From Salmonirosea aquatica (GTDB lineage Bacteria > Bacteroidota > Bacteroidia > Cytophagales > Spirosomataceae), in the NCBI RefSeq assembly GCF_009296315.1, contig NZ_WHLY01000002.1:372001-436000 (forward strand): DNA of 64,000 bases, in the 5' to 3' direction. A program made the position numbers and the translations under genes. The notes under the pieces are model-generated. The model did not search any database. It saw nothing but the letters and a program-made list of their open reading frames with translations, and was not told the origin of the DNA. Positions 44,029 through 53,150 of this stretch are shown here, piece after piece (the stretch's first letter is position 1; each line of letters starts with the position of its first letter).

Positions 44029-44307
44029 CTACTTTACCTCCACGCCTTTCCAGAAAGCCACATAACCTGCAATATTTTTGGCAGCCTCTTTGGGATGAGG
44101 ATAGTACCAGGCAGCATCCTTATTGGCCTTTCCCTCTACTTCCAGACTGTAATAGGAGGCCGTTCCTTTCCAGGGGCACACGCTATGCGTGTCGGATTCT
44201 TTCAAGAACTCACTCTTTACCGATTCAATGGGAAAATAATGATTGTTTTCCACCACAATCGTGTCGTCACTTTCGGCAATGGTTTGGTTGTTCCAGGTAG
44301 CTTTCAT
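44029..44307 (-). CDS. DUF427 domain protein
   Basis: A 92-residue soluble beta-rich protein of the DUF427 family. The family core is visible as VCPWKGTASYYSLEV and AAWYYPHPKEAAKNIAGYVAFW (parts shown). Function is unknown. It lies just upstream of the BCCT gene and is probably co-transcribed. Confidence 0.9.
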   Translation of the reverse strand: MKATWNNQTIAESDDTIVVENNHYFPIESVKSEFLKESDTHSVCPWKGTASYYSLEVEGKANKDAAWYYPHPKEAAKNIAGYVAFWKGVEVK

Positions 44308-44528
44308 TGTTGTTGTATACTGGTTGATTCGTGTGATTGTTGAGTTAATACGTAGCGTTAGGGCCCAAGGTACCCCCTGGTAGTACTTGCCACTTGGGCG
44401 TTTGGTTTTGAGAAAGGTATTATTTTTTTAATTCATCTTAGCGAATTCAGTAAGGTGCGATTAGGGGTAGTATTGGAAAAATACCAATTCTTCGTTGGAT
44501 CAACCTGGTCAGTACGTGCGCAATGCCG

Positions 44529-44536
44529 TACCTTTG
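44529..44536 (+). promoter_or_regulatory. -7 box TACCTTTG upstream of the Bcr/CflA gene
   Basis: TACCTTTG is a full match to TAnnTTTG, 30 bp upstream of the ATG at 44566, giving a leader of about 20 nt. The nearest TTG (44496-44498) is 30 nt away, longer than usual. The box lies inside the frame if the gene began at 44455, so it supports the shorter protein. Confidence 0.45.
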
Positions 44537-44565
44537 TCTTCGAAATTTCTTTGAGAAAAAAAGCC

Positions 44566-45783
44566 ATGAACAAGAAGGAATTAAAGAAAATCATCCTACT
44601 GCTGGGCGTCCTTTCGGCACTGGGGCCTTTCAGTATCGACATGTACCTGCCGGGCTTTCCCGACATCGCCACCGACCTGCACACGTCCATTGCCCAGGTA
44701 GGCTATTCCCTGACGAGCTATTTCATCGGAATCAGTGTGGGCCAACTGCTCTACGGACCCATTGTGGATCGGTTTGGCCGGAAGAAACCCCTGGTCTTTG
44801 GACTTTCCCTGTATGTAGTGGCGGCTTTATGCTGCGCTTTGTCCCCCACGGTGCAATGGCTCATTGGACTCCGCGGCTTGCTGGCCATCGGCGGTTGTGC
44901 GGGGATGGTAGCCGGGCGCGCGGTCGTGCGCGACCTGTTTCCTCCCACCGAAATCGCCAAAGTAATTTCCACTCTGATGCTCATCATGGGGGTAGCGCCG
45001 CTCATTGCGCCTTCCATCGGAGGCTGGATGGTGACCACCCTCGGCTGGCGTGCCATATTCGTTACTCTGGCCTCGATCAGTGCCGTCATGCTCACCTCAG
45101 TACTACTCATTCTACCCGAAAGCCGGGGGCCCGATGCTACCGTCTCGCTGGCACCCGCAGCTGTACTGGGTAGGTACTGGTCCGTTTTCAAAGAACCGGC
45201 TTTCATCGTTTTTGGGCTGGCAGGTGCCTTTACGCAGGGGAGCCTGTTTGCTTACATCAGCGGTTCTCCTTTCCTCTACATGGAAAAACTGCACTTTACC
45301 CAAACCCAGTACGGACTGCTGTTCAGTTTCAATTCGTTTGGCTTCATCGGCGGCAGTCAGCTCAACCGCTTGTTGTTGCGGCGTTACGACAGCCTGCGGC
45401 TAGCGGAGGCAGGTTCACTGGCCATTGCTGTTCTGGGGGCTCTAATGGTACTCTGCGCCACATGGGCTGGTTCCGCCTCCTCGGGCGTCGCGATTAGCCT
45501 GGTGCTTGTAATCCTATTCTTGTTTCTGATGGTAGGGGGTATGCTGGGGCCTAATTCCACGGCACTGGCGCTTGCCCCTTTCTCGGCCAACGCCGGTAGC
45601 GCCTCGGCATTGATCGGGTTCAGCCAGATGTTATTTGGCGCGCTGGCCTCGGGGCTGGTGAGTGCCCTGCACAATCAGACCATCCTGCCCATGTCGGGTG
45701 TGATGGCCGTTTGCGCACTGGCGAGTACCCTATTGATTACTGGGCAACGGATACTGCTGAAACGGCGACTGGTGGCGCAGTAA
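44566..45783 (+). CDS. Bcr/CflA family drug:H+ antiporter (MFS)
   Basis: A 405-residue 12-helix MFS efflux pump. Markers are LGPFSIDMYLPGFPDIA at helix 1, GPIVDRFGRKKPLVFG in loop 2-3, and the antiporter motif C-like region in helix 5 (MGVAPLIAPSIGGWM). Bcr/CflA members export bicyclomycin, chloramphenicol or related compounds; the substrate is not predictable. The frame is open upstream to 44455, but the first 37 residues are unconserved. Confidence 0.88.
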   Translation: MNKKELKKIILLLGVLSALGPFSIDMYLPGFPDIATDLHTSIAQVGYSLTSYFIGISVGQLLYGPIVDRFGRKKPLVFGLSLYVVAALCCALSPTVQWLIGLRGLLAIGGCAGMVAGRAVVRDLFPPTEIAKVISTLMLIMGVAPLIAPSIGGWMVTTLGWRAIFVTLASISAVMLTSVLLILPESRGPDATVSLAPAAVLGRYWSVFKEPAFIVFGLAGAFTQGSLFAYISGSPFLYMEKLHFTQTQYGLLFSFNSFGFIGGSQLNRLLLRRYDSLRLAEAGSLAIAVLGALMVLCATWAGSASSGVAISLVLVILFLFLMVGGMLGPNSTALALAPFSANAGSASALIGFSQMLFGALASGLVSALHNQTILPMSGVMAVCALASTLLITGQRILLKRRLVAQ

Positions 45784-45819
45784 GCGAAGGTACCTTCGCC
45801 CAGCTATGAGACAAATCCT

Positions 45820-45827
45820 TATTTTTG
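45820..45827 (+). promoter_or_regulatory. -7 box TATTTTTG upstream of the ABM gene
   Basis: TATTTTTG matches TAnnTTTG and lies 23 bp before the start of the monooxygenase-like gene. No canonical -33 TTG is visible. Confidence 0.35.
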
Positions 45828-45849
45828 TTTTCTGTATACAACCTACTCT

Positions 45850-46185
45850 ATGACCATCGCCAACACCCCCGCCCCACCCTACTACGCCGTCATTTTCACG
45901 AACCTGCGTACCGAAGTCGATGCCAACTACGGTGCTACCGCCGAACGCATGGAAGAACTGGCCACACAGCAACCCGGCTACCTCGGCCACGAGAGCGTGC
46001 GCGAAGGCCTGGGCATTACCGTTTCGTACTGGGAAAGCCTGGAAGCCATCCGAAACTGGAAAAAAAATACCGAGCATTTGCTGGCGCAGCAGGCGGGACG
46101 CGACCAATGGTACTCGGCTTATAAAACGAGGATTTGCCGTGTGGAGCGGGATTATGAATTTGACGAATCCACGCAGGTACTATGA
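45850..46185 (+). CDS. antibiotic biosynthesis monooxygenase (ABM) domain protein
   Basis: A 111-residue small alpha+beta barrel protein of the ABM/heme-degrading fold. The pattern YYAVIFTNLRTE, LATQQPGYLGHESVRE, ITVSYWESLEAIRNWKKNTEH and WYSAYKTRICRVERDYEF (parts shown) is typical of the stand-alone ABM proteins that are common in this phylum. The function is probably quinone or peroxide-related, but is not known. Cytoplasmic. Confidence 0.85.
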   Translation: MTIANTPAPPYYAVIFTNLRTEVDANYGATAERMEELATQQPGYLGHESVREGLGITVSYWESLEAIRNWKKNTEHLLAQQAGRDQWYSAYKTRICRVERDYEFDESTQVL

Positions 46186-46285
46186 CGAATGCCGGCACCC
46201 ACTGGGCAGTCCCTGAGAAAAGAATATTTTCATAGGTCGCATTTTTCCTCTTAATTTTCGGCTTTAATCAACAGTTCATGTACCC

Positions 46286-46792
46286 ATGGCGTCTACTCTT
46301 GCTTCCGAATTCATCGAGCAATCCCTGCATTACTTCCACCTGAATACGCCGCGCATTATCAAATGCCTGGACGAATTGAGCGAAGAAGAAGTATGGCAGC
46401 GGCCCAATGGTGCTTCCAACAGCGTGGGCAACCTGATCCTGCACCTGTGCGGCAATATCCGGCAGTACATCATTTCGGGGCTGGGCAATCAACCCGACAC
46501 CCGCACCCGGTCGGTGGAGTTTTCAGTCACTGAAGGATTTTCCAAAGCGGAATTGCTGCAAAAGCTGAACGAAACCCTGCACGTAGCCGATACCGTAATT
46601 CGTGCTGCGGATGACGAAAACCTGCTACGGGAGCGAAGAGTACAGGCCTACACGCTGACCGGTTTGGGAATTATTATTCATGTAGTAGAACATTATTCCT
46701 ACCATACCGGCCAAATCGCGTTCTGGACCAAGCAGTTACGTAATCAGGATTTGGGATTTTACGCCGGTGTAAATCTAAACGCGACAAATTGA
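46286..46792 (+). CDS. DinB family protein
   Basis: A 168-residue four-helix-bundle protein of the DinB/YfiT superfamily (DUF1572-like). Three conserved His residues that could bind metal are in NLILHLCGN, VVEHYSYHTGQ (two). Proteins of this type act as metal-dependent transferases or hydrolases, but the reaction is open. The stop codon overlaps the start of the VanZ-like gene (TTGA at 46789-46792), so the two are translationally coupled. Confidence 0.87.
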   Translation: MASTLASEFIEQSLHYFHLNTPRIIKCLDELSEEEVWQRPNGASNSVGNLILHLCGNIRQYIISGLGNQPDTRTRSVEFSVTEGFSKAELLQKLNETLHVADTVIRAADDENLLRERRVQAYTLTGLGIIIHVVEHYSYHTGQIAFWTKQLRNQDLGFYAGVNLNATN

Positions 46793-47163
46793 AAGCTTTA
46801 CTAACCTACCTTTCGACCCATCGTTGGCCCGCACTATTGTGGACTTTCCTTATTGTACTGGCCTGCACCTGGCCCGGAAAAGATTTGCCGGAAGCACCCG
46901 TTATGGGTTTCGATAAAATCGTCCATGCCGGGATGTTCATCGGCTGGACCTGCCTTTGGCTGCTTCTTTTCCCTAAATACAGGGTGTTTATTATGCTGCT
47001 AGGCGTAGGTTTCGGAATTTTTCTGGAATTCTACCAGCAGTGGCTTCCCTTCGACCGTACCTTCGACTGGTGGGATGCCGCCGCCGATGGGTTGGGAGTA
47101 GTGCTGGGCCTGGGATTTTACCTTCTGCTTACGAAGCTAGTGGGAAGCAGGTACCCTCAGTGA
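46789..47163 (+). CDS. VanZ-like membrane protein
   Basis: A 124-residue protein with four transmembrane helices and the VanZ-like pattern FDKIVHAGMFIGWTCLWL (shown in part) and FGIFLEFYQQWLPFDRTFDWWDAAADGLGVVLG (parts). It starts with TTG overlapping the DinB stop. Its 3' end overlaps the convergent dehydrogenase gene by 7 bp. VanZ-like proteins have been linked to membrane or teicoplanin tolerance, but the role here is unknown. Confidence 0.85.
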   Translation: MKALLTYLSTHRWPALLWTFLIVLACTWPGKDLPEAPVMGFDKIVHAGMFIGWTCLWLLLFPKYRVFIMLLGVGFGIFLEFYQQWLPFDRTFDWWDAAADGLGVVLGLGFYLLLTKLVGSRYPQ

Positions 47164-48461
47164 TTGAGCTGGAGGGTGCCATTGTTGGCCACCTGGACTT
47201 GGCCACCATCCAGCGCGACATTTTTGGCATAAGCCGTGATGCCATCCACCACTACATTATGGCCGGTGTGCACCACAACTTCATCGGTGTAGGCGGGCAC
47301 ACAGGCGCACGACCAGGTACCTGGGTCGTTCCAGTTGCCCGAGGCGATGCTTTCGATGGTGGGAGGCGTGTATACGAACCGATTCAATGAACTGGCACCC
47401 CGGTGCAGGTAGTACAGGTTGCCGTCGGGTCCTGCCGTCATGCTTACCAGCCCGGTCCCAAATCCCTTCGCGAAAAGCGTCGAACCATTGGCCGGGATGT
47501 GGGCTGGATCGATGTACCTGAACCAGCCGTTGCAATAATCCATAAAAAAATACTTACCCAGGTACTGAGCCGGATAATTTGAGGTCGGAGCATTGAGAAA
47601 GGTACCCCCTAATACCGAACACCCACTGGAATCGGAATCGACAACTTGTGAATTATTGGCGTAGTAGTATACCGGTCCGGAAAAACCAGGTTGGGGCGGT
47701 CCCTCCTGCGTAGGCCAGCCAAAATTCTGTCCCCCTTGGGTGGCATCGTTGATTTCCTCGTATTGGTTTCCTCCTACATCGTTCACAAAAATAGTCCCAG
47801 TAGCCGGGGCAATGGCAAAACTGTACGGATTGCGCAGTCCCAGCGCCCACAGGCGCTGGCTGGCGGCGGTTGGTGGGGTACCGTCGGGGGTGGACGCATA
47901 AAATGGATTGTCCGTGGGGGCCGAGCCATCGGAATTGATTCGGAGCAGCTTGCCCAGGTAATTATCGTAGTTCTGGGCATTGGCCGTTACGGCGTTTTCC
48001 CCGATCGCCACGTACAATTTTCCATCCGGGCCGAATTTCAGCGAACCACCGTTGTGATTGGTAGCGCTCAGGGGATCGAATTGGAGTACCAGCGACTCGC
48101 TGCCAGCCAGCATGACATCCAGGTTGGCAGGGTTGCTCGTCAGGCGGGAAACCCGGTTTCGCAGCGGTGATCCGGTTCGGGTGTAGTAGACGTACACATA
48201 GCCATTGGTGGCATAATTGGGGTCAAACGTCAATCCCAATAAGCCTCGTTCGCCGTTACTGTCCACCGAAAGTTGTGTGAAGGAGGTACCCAGTAAAGCT
48301 CCATCCTTGAAAACTTTGATGGTTCCGTTTTGTTGCCCGATGAAAAGCCGTCCATCGGGAGCAAAAGCCATGCAGGTAGGGGCACTGATTCCCGTGGCCA
48401 GGGTTTGGGTAGTGAATCCACTGGGTAAAGTCTGGGAGAACGTAGCGTGAAAACTCAACAT
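47157..48461 (-). CDS. secreted PQQ-dependent sugar dehydrogenase (GDH/sorbosone type), probable 5' frameshift
   Basis: A six-bladed propeller of the soluble aldose sugar dehydrogenase family, 434 residues from the in-frame ATG. Family stretches are GLLGLTFDPNYATNGYVYVYYT, NHNGGSLKFGPDGKLYVAIGE and LWALGLRNPYSFA (parts shown). The last ~65 residues are a module also present at the end of the next gene. The assigned start lacks a full signal peptide; 32 bp upstream an ATG (48493) gives MRIVYCLLIG that would continue as MLSFHATFSQ if one G is added to the G5 run (plus-strand C at 48462-48466). So the true gene is probably 48493-47157 with a lost base. Confidence 0.8.
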   Translation of the reverse strand: MLSFHATFSQTLPSGFTTQTLATGISAPTCMAFAPDGRLFIGQQNGTIKVFKDGALLGTSFTQLSVDSNGERGLLGLTFDPNYATNGYVYVYYTRTGSPLRNRVSRLTSNPANLDVMLAGSESLVLQFDPLSATNHNGGSLKFGPDGKLYVAIGENAVTANAQNYDNYLGKLLRINSDGSAPTDNPFYASTPDGTPPTAASQRLWALGLRNPYSFAIAPATGTIFVNDVGGNQYEEINDATQGGQNFGWPTQEGPPQPGFSGPVYYYANNSQVVDSDSSGCSVLGGTFLNAPTSNYPAQYLGKYFFMDYCNGWFRYIDPAHIPANGSTLFAKGFGTGLVSMTAGPDGNLYYLHRGASSLNRFVYTPPTIESIASGNWNDPGTWSCACVPAYTDEVVVHTGHNVVVDGITAYAKNVALDGGQVQVANNGTLQLNH

Positions 48462-48628
48462 CCCCCGATCAGCAAACAGTATACTATACGCATAAGTCCG
48501 ATTGATTAGCTGAAATACACTTTTTCAACGTCTGAAATACCCCGTTGGCATGAGGGATTTCACAAGACTTACACAAGTTACAGGTTTTTATATTTTCAAT
48601 CAATACTACACCAAGCGGATACAAAAAA

Positions 48629-50500
48629 CTATTGCGAAAGCATGAGACTGCCCCCGCTTTGGTATTGAATGTTTCCGTTCTGAATAAATACGTTTTTAGC
48701 CTTGGCGGGGGTACCTATACTAATCGTATGGCCTTCGTTGATTCTGACATCGGTAGCGGGGGTGGGTAAACATCCGCACGACCAGGTGGCGGTACTGCCC
48801 CAATCGCCCGAAGCAACGCTCTCGACGATACTGACTACCTGCACAGACACCGAACTTTGCGCCTGACAGCCGTACGCATTCTTGGCCGACACCGTATAGG
48901 TACCTGACTGGCTGGCTGTCGCATTGGAAATCAAGACATTCGGTTGCGTACTGGTGAACTGGTTGGGGCCAGTCCAGGCAAACGAGCAGGCATTGGAAGA
49001 GGATGACTGGAGTGTAAGATTATCGCCCTGACTTACGGTGGTAGTACCGCTTGCCGAAACATCGGCTGCCGTGCTCACGGGCACGGCCACAGCGGGAGAA
49101 AGCACGGTATTCTGCAAGGCGTCCCTCACTTTCAGGACATAATTTCCTGTCGTGGCCGTCCAGTTCTGGTCGAAACTCAGAGTTTGGTTGCAGTCAGTCA
49201 CCGGATGCCACTGGTACGACACCCAGCCCCCGGGAGCCTGAAAGGTAAGTGCGTTGTTGCCCCCACACTGGGCCAGTACCTGCGGAGGCGGGATAGGCAG
49301 GTACGGTTGAGAATTGGCAATAAAGAGGTTATTCAAGCTCGAGACCCACGACTGGGCCAGCGCTACTAACCCGTTTCCCGTAAAGTGAATATTGTCGGAG
49401 GTGCGAAAGGCGGGACCTTCCAGCGGATCGGTTTGAGGGCCGGGGAAAACATTGGGCAGTACCAGATTCGGATCATTGCCGTTCACGCCGATCACATCGT
49501 TCTGGCCATCGATAACGGGTTGCCATATCCGGGAAACTCCGTCTTTGGTGAAGCGCGACGCCCGCGCCACGACCCAGGCCAGATTGGGCTTACCACTGAG
49601 CGAACGGCTCGCCTGGATAATAGCCCTCAGGCCATTCCGATACCCCTCCCGGCTATTCTCAATAAAATTGTCAGCTTCTCCCTGATGCCAGAGAACCGCA
49701 CGATAGCCCTGCTGAGCAATATAGTAATTTAAAGCCAGGCGCAGGTGGCCAAAGGGCAGGCCCGTAGGGTACGGGTTGCCGAAAGTACTCACGGTTGTAG
49801 CATTGGGATCGATGCTTTCCTGCCAATTGTACATCGCCGATCCCGCCCAGCCCGCATTGAAGATCATCACGGGTACGTTGAGGCGTCGGGCCAGCGAATC
49901 ACCAAAAATCCCCCAACACCAGGCATAGTTGCCGAAGGGGGCGGTTTTTACCTCGGCATCCAGATGCACAAATTCCGGACAAGGCAGCTGGACATTGGAA
50001 TAGGGCTGGATGGTACCGTTGTTGGGATTGTAATTCTGGAAATTGACGCTGTTGACCCGGTCGTCGGTGGCACTGGGGCCGTTGGGCAACCCGTCGCCGC
50101 CGGTGGAATTGGATTGACCGGCCACCAGAAACACCTCACCTACCCCCACCCGCTCGACGGTGCTCGTTCCCGTCACGTTGCCGCCTAGCTTACCCCGCAC
50201 CTCCAGATTGTACCAGCCTCCGGTAACAGAAATACTGCCGTAAAACTGTCCCCCGCTGGGAGCAATCTGAATCAAAGTCCAGTCCGTAGCGGTCCCCTGC
50301 CCGCCCGCCCGCGGTACGACCCGCGCCTCCACCTGATCGAGGCAGTTGGCAAAGGTACCCCCCATGTAGAGCGTAGTCTGGTTGGCATTGTCGCGCTGAA
50401 AAACGGCGCGGGTAGTGGGAAAGGTAACGGTCAATTGGGCCAAAGTCACAGGATTTATCCCCAGACACAGGAAGAGAAACCCGATAATGCGTGTGTGCAT
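48629..50500 (-). CDS. secreted SGNH/sialate O-acetylesterase-like protein with Ig-like and C-terminal module
   Basis: A 623-residue exported esterase. The ATG at 50500 opens the signal peptide MHTRIIGFLFLCLGINPVTLAQ (shown in part); the frame is open to 50563. The SGNH nucleophile is Ser130 in AGQSNSTGG, and the catalytic His is in WHQGEAD (271-277). Ig-like segments follow around residues 425-555, including VSASGTTTVSQGDNLTL (shown in part). The final ~60 residues (SGDWGSTATWSCGC...) match the module in the adjacent dehydrogenase. It probably deacetylates a polysaccharide outside the cell. Confidence 0.82.
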   Translation of the reverse strand: MHTRIIGFLFLCLGINPVTLAQLTVTFPTTRAVFQRDNANQTTLYMGGTFANCLDQVEARVVPRAGGQGTATDWTLIQIAPSGGQFYGSISVTGGWYNLEVRGKLGGNVTGTSTVERVGVGEVFLVAGQSNSTGGDGLPNGPSATDDRVNSVNFQNYNPNNGTIQPYSNVQLPCPEFVHLDAEVKTAPFGNYAWCWGIFGDSLARRLNVPVMIFNAGWAGSAMYNWQESIDPNATTVSTFGNPYPTGLPFGHLRLALNYYIAQQGYRAVLWHQGEADNFIENSREGYRNGLRAIIQASRSLSGKPNLAWVVARASRFTKDGVSRIWQPVIDGQNDVIGVNGNDPNLVLPNVFPGPQTDPLEGPAFRTSDNIHFTGNGLVALAQSWVSSLNNLFIANSQPYLPIPPPQVLAQCGGNNALTFQAPGGWVSYQWHPVTDCNQTLSFDQNWTATTGNYVLKVRDALQNTVLSPAVAVPVSTAADVSASGTTTVSQGDNLTLQSSSSNACSFAWTGPNQFTSTQPNVLISNATASQSGTYTVSAKNAYGCQAQSSVSVQVVSIVESVASGDWGSTATWSCGCLPTPATDVRINEGHTISIGTPAKAKNVFIQNGNIQYQSGGSLMLSQ

Positions 50501-50579
50501 AGTTCTGTTACAGTTGTGGTCTTTTCGTGTTAGTATAGTTTCTACGTCAGGTACCTTATGCAAGCGTATGAGCCAGACC

Positions 50580-52229
50580 TCATCGCCAATTTTTATACAA
50601 ATTGATCAGACCATTCGTAGAACTATCGTGATCCGAGATGGGCCAGTCGTTTTGCAATTCGGGGTAAATTTTATTGGCCAGCTGTTTGCCCAGTTCCACG
50701 CCCCATTGATCGAAACTGAATACATTCCAGATAATCCCCTGCACGAATATTTTGTGTTCATATAGGGCAATCAAGCTACCTAATACCCGGGGGGTGATCT
50801 TCTTGACCAAAATGGAATTAGTCGGTCGATTTCCTTCGAATACTTTGAACGGCGTTAGAAAATCAACTTCTTCGGCACTCTTCTCGGAGGCTTCCAACTC
50901 GGCGCGGGCTTCCGCGGCCGTTTTACCATTCATCAGGGCTTCGGTCTGGGCAAAGAAATTGGAAAGCAGCATTTTATGATGATCGGCCAGGGGATTATGG
51001 CTGATGGCCGGGGCAATAAAGTCGCAGGGAATCAGCTTGGTACCCTGATGAATCAACTGATAAAAGGCATGTTGCCCGTTGGTACCCGGCTCTCCCCAGA
51101 TTACCGGGCCGGTCTGATAGTCGACGGGCTGGCCGTCGCGGCCCACGTACTTGCCGTTACTCTCCATATCGCCCTGCTGAAAATACGCCGCAAAACGGTG
51201 CAGGTACTGGTCGTAAGGTAGAATGGCCTCGGTCTGGGCTCCGAAAAAATTGTTGTACCAAATCCCCAGCAACGCCAGCATCACCGGCATATTCCGCTCG
51301 AACTTGGTGTGGCGGAAATGGTTGTCCATGTCATACGCTCCGGCCAGAAGCTGCTCGAAATTCTGGAAACCGATAAAACAGGCAATGGACAGCCCGATGG
51401 CCGACCATAGGGAGTACCTACCCCCTACCCAATCCCAGAATCCGAACATATTGGCCGGATCGATCCCAAACTCTTCCACCTTTTCCTGATTCGTAGAAAT
51501 GGCCACAAAATGCTTCTTCACGTGTTCCGCCTCCCGCGCCGATTCCAGAAACCAGCTACGGGCCGAATGAGCATTGGCCATCGTTTCCTGGGTGGTGAAA
51601 GTCTTCGACGCAATCATAAAGAGCGTCGTTTCGGGATCGAGGTTTTTAAGCGCCTCGGCGATGTGGGTACCGTCCACATTGGAGACGAAATGCACGTTCA
51701 GGCCCTTTTTTCCATACGACTTCAACGCCTCAGTCACCATCACGGGCCCCAAGTCGCTGCCCCCGATGCCGACATTCACAATATCCGTAATTTTTTTTCC
51801 GGTATAGCCTTTCCACGCACCCGACCTTACCTGCGTGGAAAATTCTTTCATTTTCTCCAAAACCTCGTTCACGTCGGGCATTATGTCCTTACCATCCACC
51901 AGAACGGGCGTATTAGACCGATTACGCAAGGCCGTGTGCAGTACCGCCCGGTTTTCGGTCGCGTTGATTTTCTCCCCCGTAAACATCTGCTCGATGGCAT
52001 CCCCCAACTGACACTCCTCGGCCAATTGCACCAGGTAGGCTCTGGTACGGCCATTGATGCGGTTTTTGGAGTAATCAAGCAGGATATCGCCTAGCCGGAT
52101 CGAAAACTTATTGAACCGCCGGGGATCTTCCGCGAAGAGTTCACGAAGATGTTTTTTGGAAATGGATTTATGGTGGGTTTTGAGTTTTCTGTAAGCGGCG
52201 GTTTGATCGAACGGGATGGAAGGTAGCAT
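50580..52229 (-). CDS. pgi: glucose-6-phosphate isomerase
   Basis: Interconverts glucose-6-phosphate and fructose-6-phosphate. A 549-residue protein of the long eukaryote/E. coli-like type. Motifs are [48 protein letters not shown] and [11 protein letters not shown], giving the catalytic Glu, His and Lys. Normal length. Divergent from the response regulator; a candidate -7 box lies 43 bp upstream. Confidence 0.95.
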   Translation of the reverse strand: MLPSIPFDQTAAYRKLKTHHKSISKKHLRELFAEDPRRFNKFSIRLGDILLDYSKNRINGRTRAYLVQLAEECQLGDAIEQMFTGEKINATENRAVLHTALRNRSNTPVLVDGKDIMPDVNEVLEKMKEFSTQVRSGAWKGYTGKKITDIVNVGIGGSDLGPVMVTEALKSYGKKGLNVHFVSNVDGTHIAEALKNLDPETTLFMIASKTFTTQETMANAHSARSWFLESAREAEHVKKHFVAISTNQEKVEEFGIDPANMFGFWDWVGGRYSLWSAIGLSIACFIGFQNFEQLLAGAYDMDNHFRHTKFERNMPVMLALLGIWYNNFFGAQTEAILPYDQYLHRFAAYFQQGDMESNGKYVGRDGQPVDYQTGPVIWGEPGTNGQHAFYQLIHQGTKLIPCDFIAPAISHNPLADHHKMLLSNFFAQTEALMNGKTAAEARAELEASEKSAEEVDFLTPFKVFEGNRPTNSILVKKITPRVLGSLIALYEHKIFVQGIIWNVFSFDQWGVELGKQLANKIYPELQNDWPISDHDSSTNGLINLYKNWR

Positions 52230-52271
52230 GAATCAGCAGGGTTTTATGGAAAAATCGAAATGGATAAAGCA

Positions 52272-52279
52272 CAAAAATA
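52272..52279 (-). promoter_or_regulatory. possible -7 box (TATTTTTG) of pgi
   Basis: TATTTTTG on the minus strand matches TAnnTTTG and lies 43 bp upstream of the pgi ATG. A CAA (-33 TTG) at ideal spacing is missing. Confidence 0.35.
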
Positions 52280-52457
52280 GTGTTTCCGATGGTTTCTTCC
52301 TCGTCTTTCCTGTTAACACCAAACGTATTTGAATGTACTTTACACCGTTGACTACTTATTTTTTACGCCCTCTATTCCTCTTCCACGGCGTCGATAGATT
52401 GGTAATCGGTATCTTTACCCCTAAAAAGGATACCCCACAATCCTATCCTTATCGCTC

Positions 52458-53138
52458 ATGGCCCGCATCTTACTTTTAGAAGACGACAGTATCCTGTCCA
52501 ACGAAATCAGTACTTTTCTAAAAGCGAAGGGATTCGCCTGCGACTGCGTGTTCGATGGGGATGTGTTTTTCCGTCAATTGAATGCCGGGCCGTATGACCT
52601 GTACCTCCTCGACATCAACGTACCCCGGATGAATGGACTGGAAGTATGTAAACAGCTGCGCACGACCGACCAGGGTACCCCCATCCTGATGCTGACCGCT
52701 TATGGCGAAATTCAGGACAAGTTCGATGCTTTCGAGCGCGGAGCCGACGACTACCTCGTCAAGCCGTTTCATCTCGACGAACTGTACATCCGTATTCTGG
52801 CCTTGCTCCGCCGCAGTACCCAGCCGCAGGAAAAGCGGGACATTCTGAGCATAGCCGACCTGGAAATCGACCTAACCGAAATGAAAGTCAAACGAGCCGG
52901 GCAACCCATCGACCTGACCCCCAAAGAGTACCATTTGCTGGTATTCCTGGCGCAGGCTAAGGGGAGGACGGTATCCAAGCAGACCATCGCTGAGGAAGTT
53001 TGGGATATTCATTTTGAAACCAGCCTGAATACCATCGAAGTGTACATCAATTTCCTGCGCAAGAAAATCGATAAGGACTTCCCCCAAAAACTCATCCACA
53101 CCCGTCCGGGGTACGGCTATTACCTCAATGTTGAATGA
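52458..53138 (+). CDS. OmpR/PhoB-family response regulator
   Basis: A 226-residue regulator with a receiver domain (acidic pair EDD at 8-10, phosphorylated Asp52 in YLLDINVP, conserved Lys in LVKPFH) and a C-terminal winged helix (ending TRPGYGYYL). It lies 12 bp before a histidine kinase gene and upstream of a TolC/adaptor/CusA set, so a CusR-like control of metal efflux is likely (inference). Confidence 0.93.
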   Translation: MARILLLEDDSILSNEISTFLKAKGFACDCVFDGDVFFRQLNAGPYDLYLLDINVPRMNGLEVCKQLRTTDQGTPILMLTAYGEIQDKFDAFERGADDYLVKPFHLDELYIRILALLRRSTQPQEKRDILSIADLEIDLTEMKVKRAGQPIDLTPKEYHLLVFLAQAKGRTVSKQTIAEEVWDIHFETSLNTIEVYINFLRKKIDKDFPQKLIHTRPGYGYYLNVE

Positions 53139-53150
53139 TCGATTGATACT

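Noticed and set aside
44455-44565. ATG at 44455 as start of the Bcr/CflA gene
   Set aside because: It would put the -7 box inside the coding sequence, and the extra residues are not MFS-like.
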